6,439 bases of DNA, taken from Oscillospiraceae bacterium. Its GTDB lineage: Bacteria > Bacillota > Clostridia > Oscillospirales > Ruminococcaceae. Below the pieces are notes generated by a model that worked only from the letters and a program-made list of their open reading frames with translations, made no database searches and was not told the origin of the DNA. Each line of letters starts with the position of its first letter. Positions within the stretch are counted from its first letter, which is position 1. Shown in pieces: positions 1 through 5,546 of this stretch. The stretch spans positions 1 through 6,439 of the forward strand of contig JAEDOB010000133.1 in NCBI GenBank assembly GCA_016302225.1. The letters are read 5' to 3'. The translations under genes were made by a program, and so were the position numbers.

Positions 1-327
1 ACGTTCCAGTGTTTTTTCGTAAAGTTCTTCCTTGCCTTTTATCGGAACAACATTCAGCCTGTCAATATCATGACCTTTTCTTTCGCAAATATCAGAGGGA
101 TAGAACTCCTTTAATGTGCATCTCTGACCCGTGGTTTCGTCGAGAGCGGTGTATGTAATGCAGAAACCGTCCTCACCCAGGCAGCGGCCGACCTTGTACC
201 GTCCGCCGATAGTTTTGAGCATAGGGATATGATGCTCCTCGGGAGCATAGCTTTCAACATTGTAACCACAGTAAGGACAGAACTTCTTGCCTGTTGTAGT
301 CTGAAGACAGGAGGGGCATATATTCAT
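1..327 (-). CDS. Zinc-ribbon serine/threonine protein kinase, N-terminal part (cut by window edge)
   Basis: The 109 codons read from an ATG at 327 without a stop to the left edge, so only the N-terminus is present. Residues 4-20 form a short zinc ribbon (C4-P-S-C7 and C17-P-Y-C20). From about residue 40 the sequence follows the N-lobe of a Hanks-type Ser/Thr kinase: G-R-Y-K-V-G-R at 42-48, a glycine-rich loop at 51-59 (GEDGFCITY), and the ATP-anchoring lysine K73 in TLKEFYP. This order, zinc ribbon then kinase with a K-E-F/Y-x-P motif, is known from Clostridia. The third loop glycine is replaced by C56. The start is supported by an AGGAAGAG ribosome site 5-6 nt upstream. Such kinases usually phosphorylate cytoplasmic proteins on Ser/Thr, but the substrate cannot be inferred and catalytic-loop residues lie outside the window. 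Family call is firm; activity is inferred. Confidence 0.82.
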   Translation of the reverse strand, partial: MNICPSCLQTTTGKKFCPYCGYNVESYAPEEHHIPMLKTIGGRYKVGRCLGEDGFCITYTALDETTGQRCTLKEFYPSDICERKGHDIDRLNVVPIKGKEELYEKTLER

Positions 328-377
328 AAAAACTCTTCCTTTCAAGTCGTGTAATCCATTACAGAAAAATTGATTTT

Positions 378-383
378 ATTATA
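378..383 (-). promoter_or_regulatory. Candidate -10 box for the kinase gene
   Basis: Read on the minus strand this is a perfect TATAAT, about 50 nt upstream of the kinase ATG. No convincing -35 hexamer lies 16-18 bp upstream (AGTAAA at 17 bp). The surrounding TTATTATAATAA is nearly symmetric, so a plus-strand -10 is equally readable. A small palindrome, GTAATCCATTAC (351-362), would lie just downstream of the expected start of transcription. Confidence 0.35.
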
Positions 384-530
384 ATAAACGACGAAAAACA
401 TTTACTTTGAATGAAATTAGGGGGCAGAAACATACACGACGTTTATTGTAATTTTAACATAAAAATATGCAAATATCAACGACAAAATGTTACAAAACAA
501 AAAGTATTTATGAATGTATGCTGCCGTCAA

Positions 531-552
531 ATATGACATACAGCTGTCATAT
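531..552. promoter_or_regulatory. Operator-like perfect palindrome
   Basis: Two perfect 8-bp arms, ATATGACA (531-538) and TGTCATAT (545-552), are separated by 6 bp. The size and symmetry suit a dimeric repressor. The site covers the -35 region of the candidate promoter at 562-567, which is where a repressor would block RNA polymerase. The cognate regulator is unknown. The half-site does not match the GTTACA half-sites upstream of the TetR gene, so a different regulator is likely. Confidence 0.5.
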
Positions 553-558
553 TCGGTA

Positions 559-567
559 TGCTACAAT
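559..567 (+). promoter_or_regulatory. Candidate extended -10 promoter for the split-barrel gene
   Basis: TGCTACAAT combines a TGn extension with a TACAAT -10 box. The -35 position (539-544) is not consensus and lies inside the palindrome at 531-552. A start near 574 would give the downstream gene a leader of roughly 127 nt containing the hairpin at 617-651. No better promoter is visible between that hairpin and the gene. Confidence 0.4.
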
Positions 568-616
568 AGAATCACTGATTATAGCAACAATTCTTTTTAT
601 GAGTGCTGTACTTAGG

Positions 617-651
617 TGGGTGTTCCCCCGCCTTCGGCGGGGGAACACCCA
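617..651. repeat. GC-rich hairpin repeat, copy 1 (inverted flank orientation)
   Basis: A perfect 16-bp inverted repeat, TGGGTGTTCCCCCGCC against its complement, closes on a 3-nt loop (TTC at 633-635). On the minus strand it is preceded by TTGATTAA, matching the flank of copies 2 and 3 at 3211 and 6403, so this copy is inverted relative to them. It lies in the probable 5' leader of the split-barrel gene, about 50 nt before its start. There is no U-tract directly after the stem on the plus strand, so it does not look like a standard terminator. Confidence 0.9.
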
Positions 652-700
652 TTAATCAATATTTTTCAATATTTCCATCAAATGTGAAAGGAAGAACACT

Positions 701-1156
701 TTGGAGCATATGAACGAATTTGAAAAACAGACATCACGGCTTTGGAAACTAATGGGCAGTCACAGCGTAATGGTGCTTTCTACCTGTGCCCATAACCGAG
801 TGACCTCCCGCCCTATGAGCACAGTCATCATCGACGGGAAATTTTACTGTCAGACGGATATTAACTATCTGAAATGCAAACAGCTGTCCGAAAACCCCAA
901 TGCCGCACTTTCCTTCAAAAATTTCTCCATAGAGGGAATCTGCCGCATTATGGGCAAACCCACCGAACACGACTTTTTCATGAACGCCATGAAGGAGCAT
1001 TTCCCATCAGCCGCCGAAAGATGGTCATCTATCCCCACGGAATGTCTGCTGGAAATTACCCCCACCCTTGTTTATCTCTGGGACTACGAAAATTCCAAGC
1101 CCTATATGGAATATTGGGATTTTCAAAGCAAAACCTATCGAAAGGAGTGGAAATAA
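701..1156 (+). CDS. Pyridoxamine 5'-phosphate oxidase-like FMN-binding split-barrel protein
   Basis: The 151-residue protein has the size and layout of the small, stand-alone split-barrel flavoproteins. Residues 16-50 give the first strands with a hydrophobic core and S-R-P-M (36-39), followed by V-I-I-D-G-K-F-Y-C-Q-T-D (42-53), the typical 'dgk-fyf-T' segment near the cofactor. L-x-x-N-P-N-A-A-L-S-F (62-72) is another family hallmark. Members bind FMN, haem or F420 and act as cytoplasmic oxidoreductases; true vitamin B6 synthesis is unlikely for this short form and the substrate is unknown. The best start is TTG at 701, with AGGAAG 6 nt upstream; an in-frame ATG at 710 is the alternative but has only a GGAG 3 nt away. 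The gene ends 3 bp from the convergent TetR gene with no terminator between them. Confidence 0.8.
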   Translation: MEHMNEFEKQTSRLWKLMGSHSVMVLSTCAHNRVTSRPMSTVIIDGKFYCQTDINYLKCKQLSENPNAALSFKNFSIEGICRIMGKPTEHDFFMNAMKEHFPSAAERWSSIPTECLLEITPTLVYLWDYENSKPYMEYWDFQSKTYRKEWK

Positions 1157-1159
1157 CAT

Positions 1160-1708
1160 TCATTTTGCGGTCAGGGACAAGCAAAGCTCAGCCATTTCCT
1201 CGGGAGATTCCTTCATTCCGCCCGACAGCCAGCGCAGCACTATCCCCGTCAGTGCGCCCACCCAGGCGTATACCATATACTCGTCCTCTTTATCGGACAG
1301 CTTCATCAGAACATCAATAACGGAGCAGAGCAGCTTAAAGGACATACTTTGCGGCATATTTGCACCAAAAAGCAGTGCGACCTCCTTTTCATAGGTCTTG
1401 ACCTTGCCGAAAAAGCCCGTGAACCACTGCTTTGCGTCGGTTTCGGCAGTCTTTCCCGCAAGGCTTTCCGAAAGCTGTCTTTCAAGGTCGGCGCAGATGT
1501 CTGCAATAACGTCCTCCTTGGTCTTGTAGTTTCTGTAAAATGACATTCTCGACACGCCCGAACGCTTCACAAGCTCCGTTACGGTTATCTTGTCAAAGGG
1601 CTTTAATGCAATAAGCTCCACAAGTGCCGTCTGGATACATTCCCTTGTTATCCTGTTTGACTCTTCGTTGGACGCTCTCAGCACGTCCCGAACCGTATCA
1701 TTTTCCAT
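1160..1708 (-). CDS. TetR/AcrR-family transcriptional repressor
   Basis: The 182-residue protein has an N-terminal TetR DNA-binding domain. The helix-turn-helix covers about residues 41-61, reading ITVTELVKRSG then VSRMSFYRNY, followed by the usual K-E-D at the start of helix 4. The C-terminal ligand/dimer domain contains W-V-G-A-L-T-G-I-V-L-R-W-L and G-G-M-K-E-S-P-E-E-M-A (about 149-174), typical of Clostridial TetR proteins of the TetR_C_7/8 type. I chose the ATG at 1708 because AAGGAG lies 9 nt upstream; an in-frame ATG at 1726 behind GAGGGG would add six residues. The gene is divergent from the CmpB-like/GyrI-like operon, and tandem palindromes lie between them, so it probably represses that operon and perhaps itself until a small ligand binds. 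The ligand is unknown. Confidence 0.92.
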   Translation of the reverse strand: MENDTVRDVLRASNEESNRITRECIQTALVELIALKPFDKITVTELVKRSGVSRMSFYRNYKTKEDVIADICADLERQLSESLAGKTAETDAKQWFTGFFGKVKTYEKEVALLFGANMPQSMSFKLLCSVIDVLMKLSDKEDEYMVYAWVGALTGIVLRWLSGGMKESPEEMAELCLSLTAK

Positions 1709-1735
1709 TTTGCCTATCTCCTTCATGTAATAAGC

Positions 1736-1777
1736 CCCTCGATGTTACACTTTTTCGGTTTCCGTAACATCCGAGGG
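1736..1777. promoter_or_regulatory. Interrupted inverted repeat upstream of the TetR gene
   Basis: CCCTCGATGTTAC (1736-1748) pairs with GTAACATCCGAGGG (1764-1777) through 13 bp with one bulged base, enclosing 15 nt. It contains outward copies of the same half-sites as the downstream palindromes (GTTACA at 1744-1749, GTAAC at 1764-1768). It may be an auxiliary TetR site, an RNA hairpin in the TetR leader, or both. On the minus strand it begins about 10 nt upstream of the alternative ATG at 1726. Confidence 0.5.
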
Positions 1778-1785
1778 AAAAACTA

Positions 1786-1814
1786 TTGATTTTTAGGAAT
1801 TTCTATGCTAATAT
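1786..1814 (+). promoter_or_regulatory. Promoter of the CmpB-like/GyrI-like operon
   Basis: A TTGATT -35 box (1786-1791) is followed by a 17-bp spacer and a TAATAT -10 box (1809-1814) with a TGC extension (1806-1808). Transcription would start near 1821, at the left edge of the first operator palindrome, so repressor binding there should block initiation. The leader would be about 86 nt. Confidence 0.75.
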
Positions 1815-1820
1815 ATAGGT

Positions 1821-1834
1821 GTTACAAATGTAAC
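1821..1834. promoter_or_regulatory. Probable TetR operator, site 1
   Basis: GTTACAAATGTAAC is a perfect palindrome with 6-bp arms and a 2-bp centre, a form common for TetR operators. It overlaps the predicted transcription start of the operon and lies between it and the divergent TetR gene. Assignment to this TetR is inferred from position. Confidence 0.65.
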
Positions 1835-1837
1835 GGC

Positions 1838-1851
1838 GTTATAGTTGTAAC
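1838..1851. promoter_or_regulatory. Probable TetR operator, site 2
   Basis: GTTATAGTTGTAAC matches site 1 with one mismatch in the left arm. It sits 17 bp (centre to centre) downstream, in the early transcribed region. Two sites at this spacing suggest binding of two repressor dimers. Confidence 0.58.
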
Positions 1852-1906
1852 ATATACATATTTTATCACATATCCAAATAACAGTCAATAGGAAAGAAGA
1901 ATTTTT

Positions 1907-2545
1907 ATGATGATAGGTCAATATGATATTTACTCCCTGATGCTGGCTGCGGCAGTCATATCATTTCTGGGATTTGCCCTGGAAAACATATGGCTGGCAC
2001 TTCGCAAGGGATATATGGATAACCGTAATATGACGCTCCCCTTCCTGCTGGGATACGGTCTGCTGGTCACGGGAATTTACGCTGTTATAGGCACTCCCGA
2101 GGAGCTGCACATTATCATTCCGCCGAAAATGTCCCTGAGGTCGCAGTACATTATCTATTTTCTGCTGTCGGCGGTGATAGTCAGCATCGGTGAGATACTT
2201 CTGGGAAAGACCGTTGAACACATCTTCGGCTTTGAGTATTGGAACTACGAAAGCCTTCCCCTGCACATCACCAAATACACCTCAGTCCCCACAAGCCTGG
2301 GCTTTGCGATGATAATCACCATATTTATGGGCAAATGCTTCCCTCGTCTGATGGAATTTATAGTATCCTTTGATGCCGACACGGTGCAGACAGCCGCCCT
2401 AATTTTGGGAACCGCAATGACCGCCGACTTCATCTGTTCCTTCGCAAAAATGTACAAAACACGTTCCCTCAACGTCCGTTACACAATTTATCTGTCCGAT
2501 ATAAAGGACACATTGAGAAAGGCAAAATACGCCTTGAAAGGATAA
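1907..2545 (+). CDS. CmpB-type (ABC-transporter type IV family) integral membrane protein
   Basis: The 212-residue protein has five probable membrane segments (about 8-32, 44-62, 80-104, 128-142 and 160-180) and a basic C-terminal tail. The pattern F-x-x-E-N-I-W near residue 23-29, an N-R near 39-40, then G-E (95-96) with L-x-x-K-x-V-E-H-I-F-G and Y-W-N-Y-x-x-L-P (about 98-118), matches the Clostridial family annotated as putative ABC transporter permease (Pfam ABC_trans_CmpB, PF06541). No ATPase partner is present here, so transport by an ABC mechanism is unproven. An AGGAAAG site lies about 10 nt before the ATG at 1907; a second ATG follows directly. It is the first gene of an operon with the GyrI-like gene 5 bp downstream, under a promoter flanked by TetR-type operators. 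A role in export of, or resistance to, a small molecule is inferred. Confidence 0.75.
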   Translation: MMIGQYDIYSLMLAAAVISFLGFALENIWLALRKGYMDNRNMTLPFLLGYGLLVTGIYAVIGTPEELHIIIPPKMSLRSQYIIYFLLSAVIVSIGEILLGKTVEHIFGFEYWNYESLPLHITKYTSVPTSLGFAMIITIFMGKCFPRLMEFIVSFDADTVQTAALILGTAMTADFICSFAKMYKTRSLNVRYTIYLSDIKDTLRKAKYALKG

Positions 2546-2550
2546 TTCAA

Positions 2551-3195
2551 ATGGAAAAGCTTGACTATAAAAAGCAGTTCAAAGACCTCTATCAGCCCCC
2601 GACTAAGCCGACAATTATCGACGTTCCCGAGATGATATTTTTCGCCGTGGACGGCACGGGCGACCCCAACACCGTCCCCGAATACAAGGAGGCAATGGAG
2701 ATTCTCTACGGTCTGTCCTTCACCGTAAAAATGTCCAAAATGAACGGTACTCAGCCCGAAGGCTACTTTGAATATGTCGTTCCCCCGCTTGAAGGACTGT
2801 GGCGGCAGGAAGGCGTTCGCGGCATAGATTTTTTCCGAAAGGACAGCTTTATCTGGACATCAATGATACGCCAGCCCGAATTTGTCACCGAAGCTGTTTT
2901 TGAATCCGCCAAAGCTGCCCTTGCAAAGAAAAAGCCCCACCTTGATCTGTCCAAGGCAAGGCTTATGCGGTTTACCGAAGGTCTGTGCGTTCAGATAATG
3001 CACCGCGGTCCCTATGACGACGAGCCCGAAAACGTTGAAAAGATACGCAGCTTTGCCGAGAAAAACGGTTATGCCGAGGATTTCTCGGAAACCCGTCTGC
3101 ACCACGAAATATATCTCTCCGACCCCAGAAAATGCGCCCCCGAACGGCTGAAAACCGTTATCCGTCACCCGATAATCGAGAAGCCGTTTAATTAA
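2551..3195 (+). CDS. GyrI-like small-molecule-binding domain protein (COG4832 type)
   Basis: The 214-residue soluble protein matches the stand-alone GyrI-like family throughout. Hallmarks are K-D-L-Y-x-P-x-x-K-P and I-I-D-V-P-E-M (11-28), A-V-D-G-x-G-D-P-N (32-40), Y-K-E-A-M-E-I-L-Y-G-L (45-55), G-Y-F-E-Y-V-V-P-P-L-E-G-L-W (71-84), H-R-G-P-Y-D-D-E-P (151-159) and H-E-I-Y-L-S-D-P-R (185-193). Related folds bind hydrophobic drug-like ligands in BmrR/Rob-type regulators, and some GyrI-like proteins have been reported to hydrolyse cyclopropanoid genotoxins. Which activity applies here cannot be read from sequence. There is no DNA-binding domain. The AAAGGA ribosome site lies in the end of the upstream membrane-protein gene and only 5 bp separate stop and start, so the two are co-transcribed and probably translationally coupled. 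The protein likely binds or detoxifies the compound sensed by the TetR repressor. Confidence 0.87.
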   Translation: MEKLDYKKQFKDLYQPPTKPTIIDVPEMIFFAVDGTGDPNTVPEYKEAMEILYGLSFTVKMSKMNGTQPEGYFEYVVPPLEGLWRQEGVRGIDFFRKDSFIWTSMIRQPEFVTEAVFESAKAALAKKKPHLDLSKARLMRFTEGLCVQIMHRGPYDDEPENVEKIRSFAEKNGYAEDFSETRLHHEIYLSDPRKCAPERLKTVIRHPIIEKPFN

Positions 3196-3210
3196 AGAAT
3201 TACTGATTAA

Positions 3211-3245
3211 TGGGTGTTCCCCCGCCTTCGGCGGGGGAACACCCC
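3211..3245. repeat. GC-rich hairpin repeat, copy 2
   Basis: Same element as at 617 and 6403, here in plus orientation with the flank ACTGATTAA immediately before it. Stem pairing is perfect for 15 bp (3212-3226 with 3230-3244) around a TTC loop; the outermost T is now opposite C. It lies 15 bp after the GyrI-like stop codon and directly before a separate terminator. Confidence 0.9.
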
Positions 3246-3258
3246 AAAAATAAGAAAA

Positions 3259-3292
3259 GTGCCTTTCCCCCGAATTTGTCGGAGAAAGGCAC
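3259..3292. terminator. Bidirectional intrinsic terminator between convergent genes
   Basis: GTGCCTTTC (3259-3267) pairs with GAAAGGCAC (3284-3292); inner bases CCGA and TCGG can extend the stem. A GGTTTTTA tract follows on the plus strand, serving the CmpB-like/GyrI-like operon. On the minus strand CTTTTCTTATTTTT follows, serving the chemoreceptor gene. The hairpin starts 8 bp outside the chemoreceptor stop codon. Confidence 0.85.
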
Positions 3293-3300
3293 GGTTTTTA

Positions 3301-5280
3301 TCAGTATCTCATTTCCCTTAACTTGAACGCCGAAATAAGCTCCTTTAGCATATTCGCCTGACCGGACAGCTCCTCGCTGGCGGCTGCGCTTTCCTCGGCA
3401 GTCGCAGAGTTTGTCTGAGTGACCTGAGAGATCTGCTCAATGCTCTGCACTATCTGATAAGCCTCGTCGGACTGTATCCTGCCCGCCTCGGCAATGCTGT
3501 CAACAATAGCCCTGACATCTTCCGACGCTTCCGCAGCCTTGTTCATAAGCTCGGCAGTTTCCGCAGCAACGGCATTTCCGTTCCGAACTGCAAGGATAGA
3601 ATCCTGAATAAGCTTGGTGGTTTCGCCCGCAGCTTCAGCAGATTTGCCTGCAAGATTGCGCACTTCATCGGCAACAACAGCAAAGCCCTTTCCCGCCTCG
3701 CCCGCTCTGGCGGCTTCAACTGCCGCATTGAGGGCAAGAATATTTGTCTGGAACGCAATGTCCTCAATAGTCTTGATAATATTTCCTATCTTGTCGGAGG
3801 CGGCGTTAATATTATCCATGGCTCCCATAAGCGTGTGCATACGCTCGTTTGCCGCATTCATACCGTCAGCCGCATTTTTCATACCTGCTCTTGCACTGTC
3901 ACAGCGTTCGGAGTTTTTGGAAATATGTGCGGACATATCCCCCATAGTCGCAGCCAGCTCCTCAATAGAGCTTGCCTGAGTTGTTGCACCCAAAGAAAGC
4001 GCCTGAGCACCGTCCGCAACCTGATCCGCACCTGTGGAAACCTGATCTGCGGCAATATTTATCCTGTTAAGCGTATCGCTCAGACGGTGGTTGATATTTT
4101 CCATAGATGTGTGCAGTCCGCTGTAATCACCGTTATACACCTCGGGACATTCCGAATTCACAAGGAAATTTCCCTCTGCCATTTCCATAAGAACGTGGTC
4201 TGTATCGCCTATTATCTTGTTAAGGTCGGAGATGATAACATCGGTAGTCTGGCTGAGAACTCCCGTTTCATCATTGTTGCGAACGATCGGCGCAGGAGTT
4301 GTCAGATCGCCCTCTGCTATCATTTTCAGGCGGTCGGTGCAAAGCCTGATGGGAGTGCCTATCCTGCCGCCCACAGCGAATGCAACTATGACGGAAACAG
4401 CAGCCGCAGCAGCTATCACAATTCCGCAGATAATAAGAGTTTTTATCATCTGACCTGTGAAATCCTTTGAATTTGCGGATATTGCAAGGCTCCAGCCGTC
4501 CGTGCCGTCAACGGGAGCATATGCAATAAGCATTCTTCCGCCGTCACCGCTGTACACATCAAAGCCTGTTTCGCCAGAGATCATTTTTCCGTGAATATCC
4601 GAAAGAGCAGTCAGCGACTTGTCCTCGGCGGCAGCCTTGGTAATGTTTTCGCCGTTCAGAATAGTTTCACCGTCAAGATCGGCAATGGTATTTCCCTCCT
4701 TGTCTATCATATAGGAGCGGCAGCTGTCGCTTATCTTAATGCTTCTCATAATGTCGTTGAGAAATTCCTCATTGGGCACGAAATATACACACCCCACAGG
4801 CTCGCTGCCCACAATTCCGTCCTTCCAGAGAGGAGCACCGACGATTATGGTTATCTTGCCCGTTATCTTTGAAACAAGGGGCTCGGAAACGGAAACATTG
4901 CCCTTCATTGCTTCGGCAAAATATTCCCTGTCGCTGTATGTATTTCCGTCAATGCCCTGACCGTTTGCGTCGATAAGGTTTCCCCGCTGACAGTTGTAGA
5001 CCTGCGCCTTCATAGCCAATATTTCCTTTTTCTCTTCGACGGAAACATTCGGGTCGGACAGTGCGGCAATACCGCCCGCCTCCGATGAAAGGTTTTTGAA
5101 CGCCTGAATTTCCCATTCCACACGTTCGGAAGCTACCTGAACGATAGTCCCCAGATCGGTTTCTATGCTCTGCATTGTGTTCCCATAGGTCAGGCTCAGA
5201 TTGATAAATCCGAGCATCATCAGAGAAATGACCGACACAAGCACGATAGAAACTGTGATTTTTGACTTAATTGACTTCAT
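3301..5280 (-). CDS. Methyl-accepting chemotaxis protein with dCache-type sensor domain
   Basis: The 659-residue chemoreceptor has the complete domain order. A first membrane helix spans about residues 8-30. An extracellular double-Cache-like sensor spans 40-270, with the D-R-E-Y-F signature at 117-121 and G-W-S-L-A-I-S at 262-268. A second membrane helix spans about 279-303. A HAMP domain follows (304-355) and then a second HAMP-like segment with M-A-E-G-N-F at 367-372. The coiled-coil signalling domain fills 410-655, and its hairpin tip E506-D-I-A-F-Q-T-N-I-L-A-L-N-A-A-V-E-A-A-R-A-G-E is nearly invariant in this family and contacts CheA and CheW. There is no C-terminal NWETF-type pentapeptide tether. 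The sensor lacks the R-x-W-Y amino-acid-binding signature, so the ligand is unknown. The ATG is preceded by AGGTG 9 nt upstream, inside a small GCAC/GTGC hairpin. No chemotaxis or flagellar genes adjoin it. Confidence 0.95.
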   Translation of the reverse strand: MKSIKSKITVSIVLVSVISLMMLGFINLSLTYGNTMQSIETDLGTIVQVASERVEWEIQAFKNLSSEAGGIAALSDPNVSVEEKKEILAMKAQVYNCQRGNLIDANGQGIDGNTYSDREYFAEAMKGNVSVSEPLVSKITGKITIIVGAPLWKDGIVGSEPVGCVYFVPNEEFLNDIMRSIKISDSCRSYMIDKEGNTIADLDGETILNGENITKAAAEDKSLTALSDIHGKMISGETGFDVYSGDGGRMLIAYAPVDGTDGWSLAISANSKDFTGQMIKTLIICGIVIAAAAAVSVIVAFAVGGRIGTPIRLCTDRLKMIAEGDLTTPAPIVRNNDETGVLSQTTDVIISDLNKIIGDTDHVLMEMAEGNFLVNSECPEVYNGDYSGLHTSMENINHRLSDTLNRINIAADQVSTGADQVADGAQALSLGATTQASSIEELAATMGDMSAHISKNSERCDSARAGMKNAADGMNAANERMHTLMGAMDNINAASDKIGNIIKTIEDIAFQTNILALNAAVEAARAGEAGKGFAVVADEVRNLAGKSAEAAGETTKLIQDSILAVRNGNAVAAETAELMNKAAEASEDVRAIVDSIAEAGRIQSDEAYQIVQSIEQISQVTQTNSATAEESAAASEELSGQANMLKELISAFKLREMRY

Positions 5281-5365
5281 AATTCATTGCACCTAAGTGC
5301 GTCCCCCGTCCCATAATTATTTTTCATGGCAAATATTATTACCGTTGACAATAAAATTTCCGAAA

Positions 5366-5546
5366 CAAAAAATCTGCTCCCGAACAAGCGAGAACAGACT
5401 TTTTGTAAAAGGAAAGAAAGAGAAATAAAAAATGAAAGAAAGCGTAAGTTATGTATCTGTTCAAATGAATAAGATGATAGTCATAATTAACAGAAAAAGG
5501 TTTTGTGTACTATGTCTAATAATTTCAACATTTGCCCTTAACCTTT
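5366..5546 (-). ncRNA. Candidate small RNA or attenuated leader upstream of the chemoreceptor
   Basis: A transcript from the extended -10 promoter at 5553-5561 to the terminator at 5367 would be about 180 nt. It carries a possible 14-codon leader peptide (5531-5487, MLKLLDIVHKTFFC) with AAGGG only 3 nt upstream, a long pyrimidine-rich run, and the terminator. I recognise no riboswitch class. It could be a free small RNA, an attenuated leader of the chemoreceptor mRNA, or an antisense RNA to the ORF at 5432-5581. Confidence 0.38.
5367..5403 (-). terminator. Minus-strand intrinsic terminator upstream of the chemoreceptor gene
   Basis: Read as minus-strand RNA, 5403-5389 pairs with 5382-5368 in an unbroken 15-bp stem with three internal G-U pairs plus one near the base, a 6-nt CUUGUU loop, and a run of six U. 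In plus-strand RNA the same positions become A-C mismatches, so the structure is strand-specific. It would end transcripts about 85 nt before the chemoreceptor start codon. Confidence 0.72.

Larger units (their letters stand above)
328..700. other. Intergenic region between kinase and split-barrel gene
   Basis: This 373-bp AT-rich stretch has no convincing gene. It holds the candidate kinase -10 box, an inverted pair of octamers (AATAAACG at 383-390 and CGTTTATT at 440-447), an operator-like palindrome at 531-552 with a candidate extended -10 promoter, and the first GC-rich hairpin repeat at 617-651. The only long open frame, 467-655, has no ribosome site and reads through the hairpin, so I do not call it a gene. 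Confidence 0.7.

Noticed and set aside
617..651. Reading the GC-rich hairpins as CRISPR repeats or simple terminators
   Set aside because: Copies are about 2.6 and 3.2 kb apart with no spacers, and none has a U-tract directly after the stem; true terminators lie beside copies 2 and 3.
467..655. 62-codon plus-strand ORF ending in the first hairpin repeat
   Set aside because: No ribosome site before its ATG, its last third is the hairpin repeat itself, and a palindrome and promoter-like element lie inside it. It is unlikely to be translated.
874..1394. Plus-strand frames of 148 and 108 codons across the split-barrel and TetR genes
   Set aside because: They overlap two well-supported genes in other frames and give compositionally odd, low-complexity products.
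3614..4470. Long plus-strand frames of 121 and 211 codons (3614-3979 and 3835-4470)
   Set aside because: Both are antisense to the chemoreceptor gene, whose domain structure is unambiguous; their products show no family features.
5281..5366. Sigma-28 (FliA/SigD) promoter for the chemoreceptor
   Set aside because: No TAAA followed at about 15 bp by a GCCGATAA-like box was found upstream of the gene.
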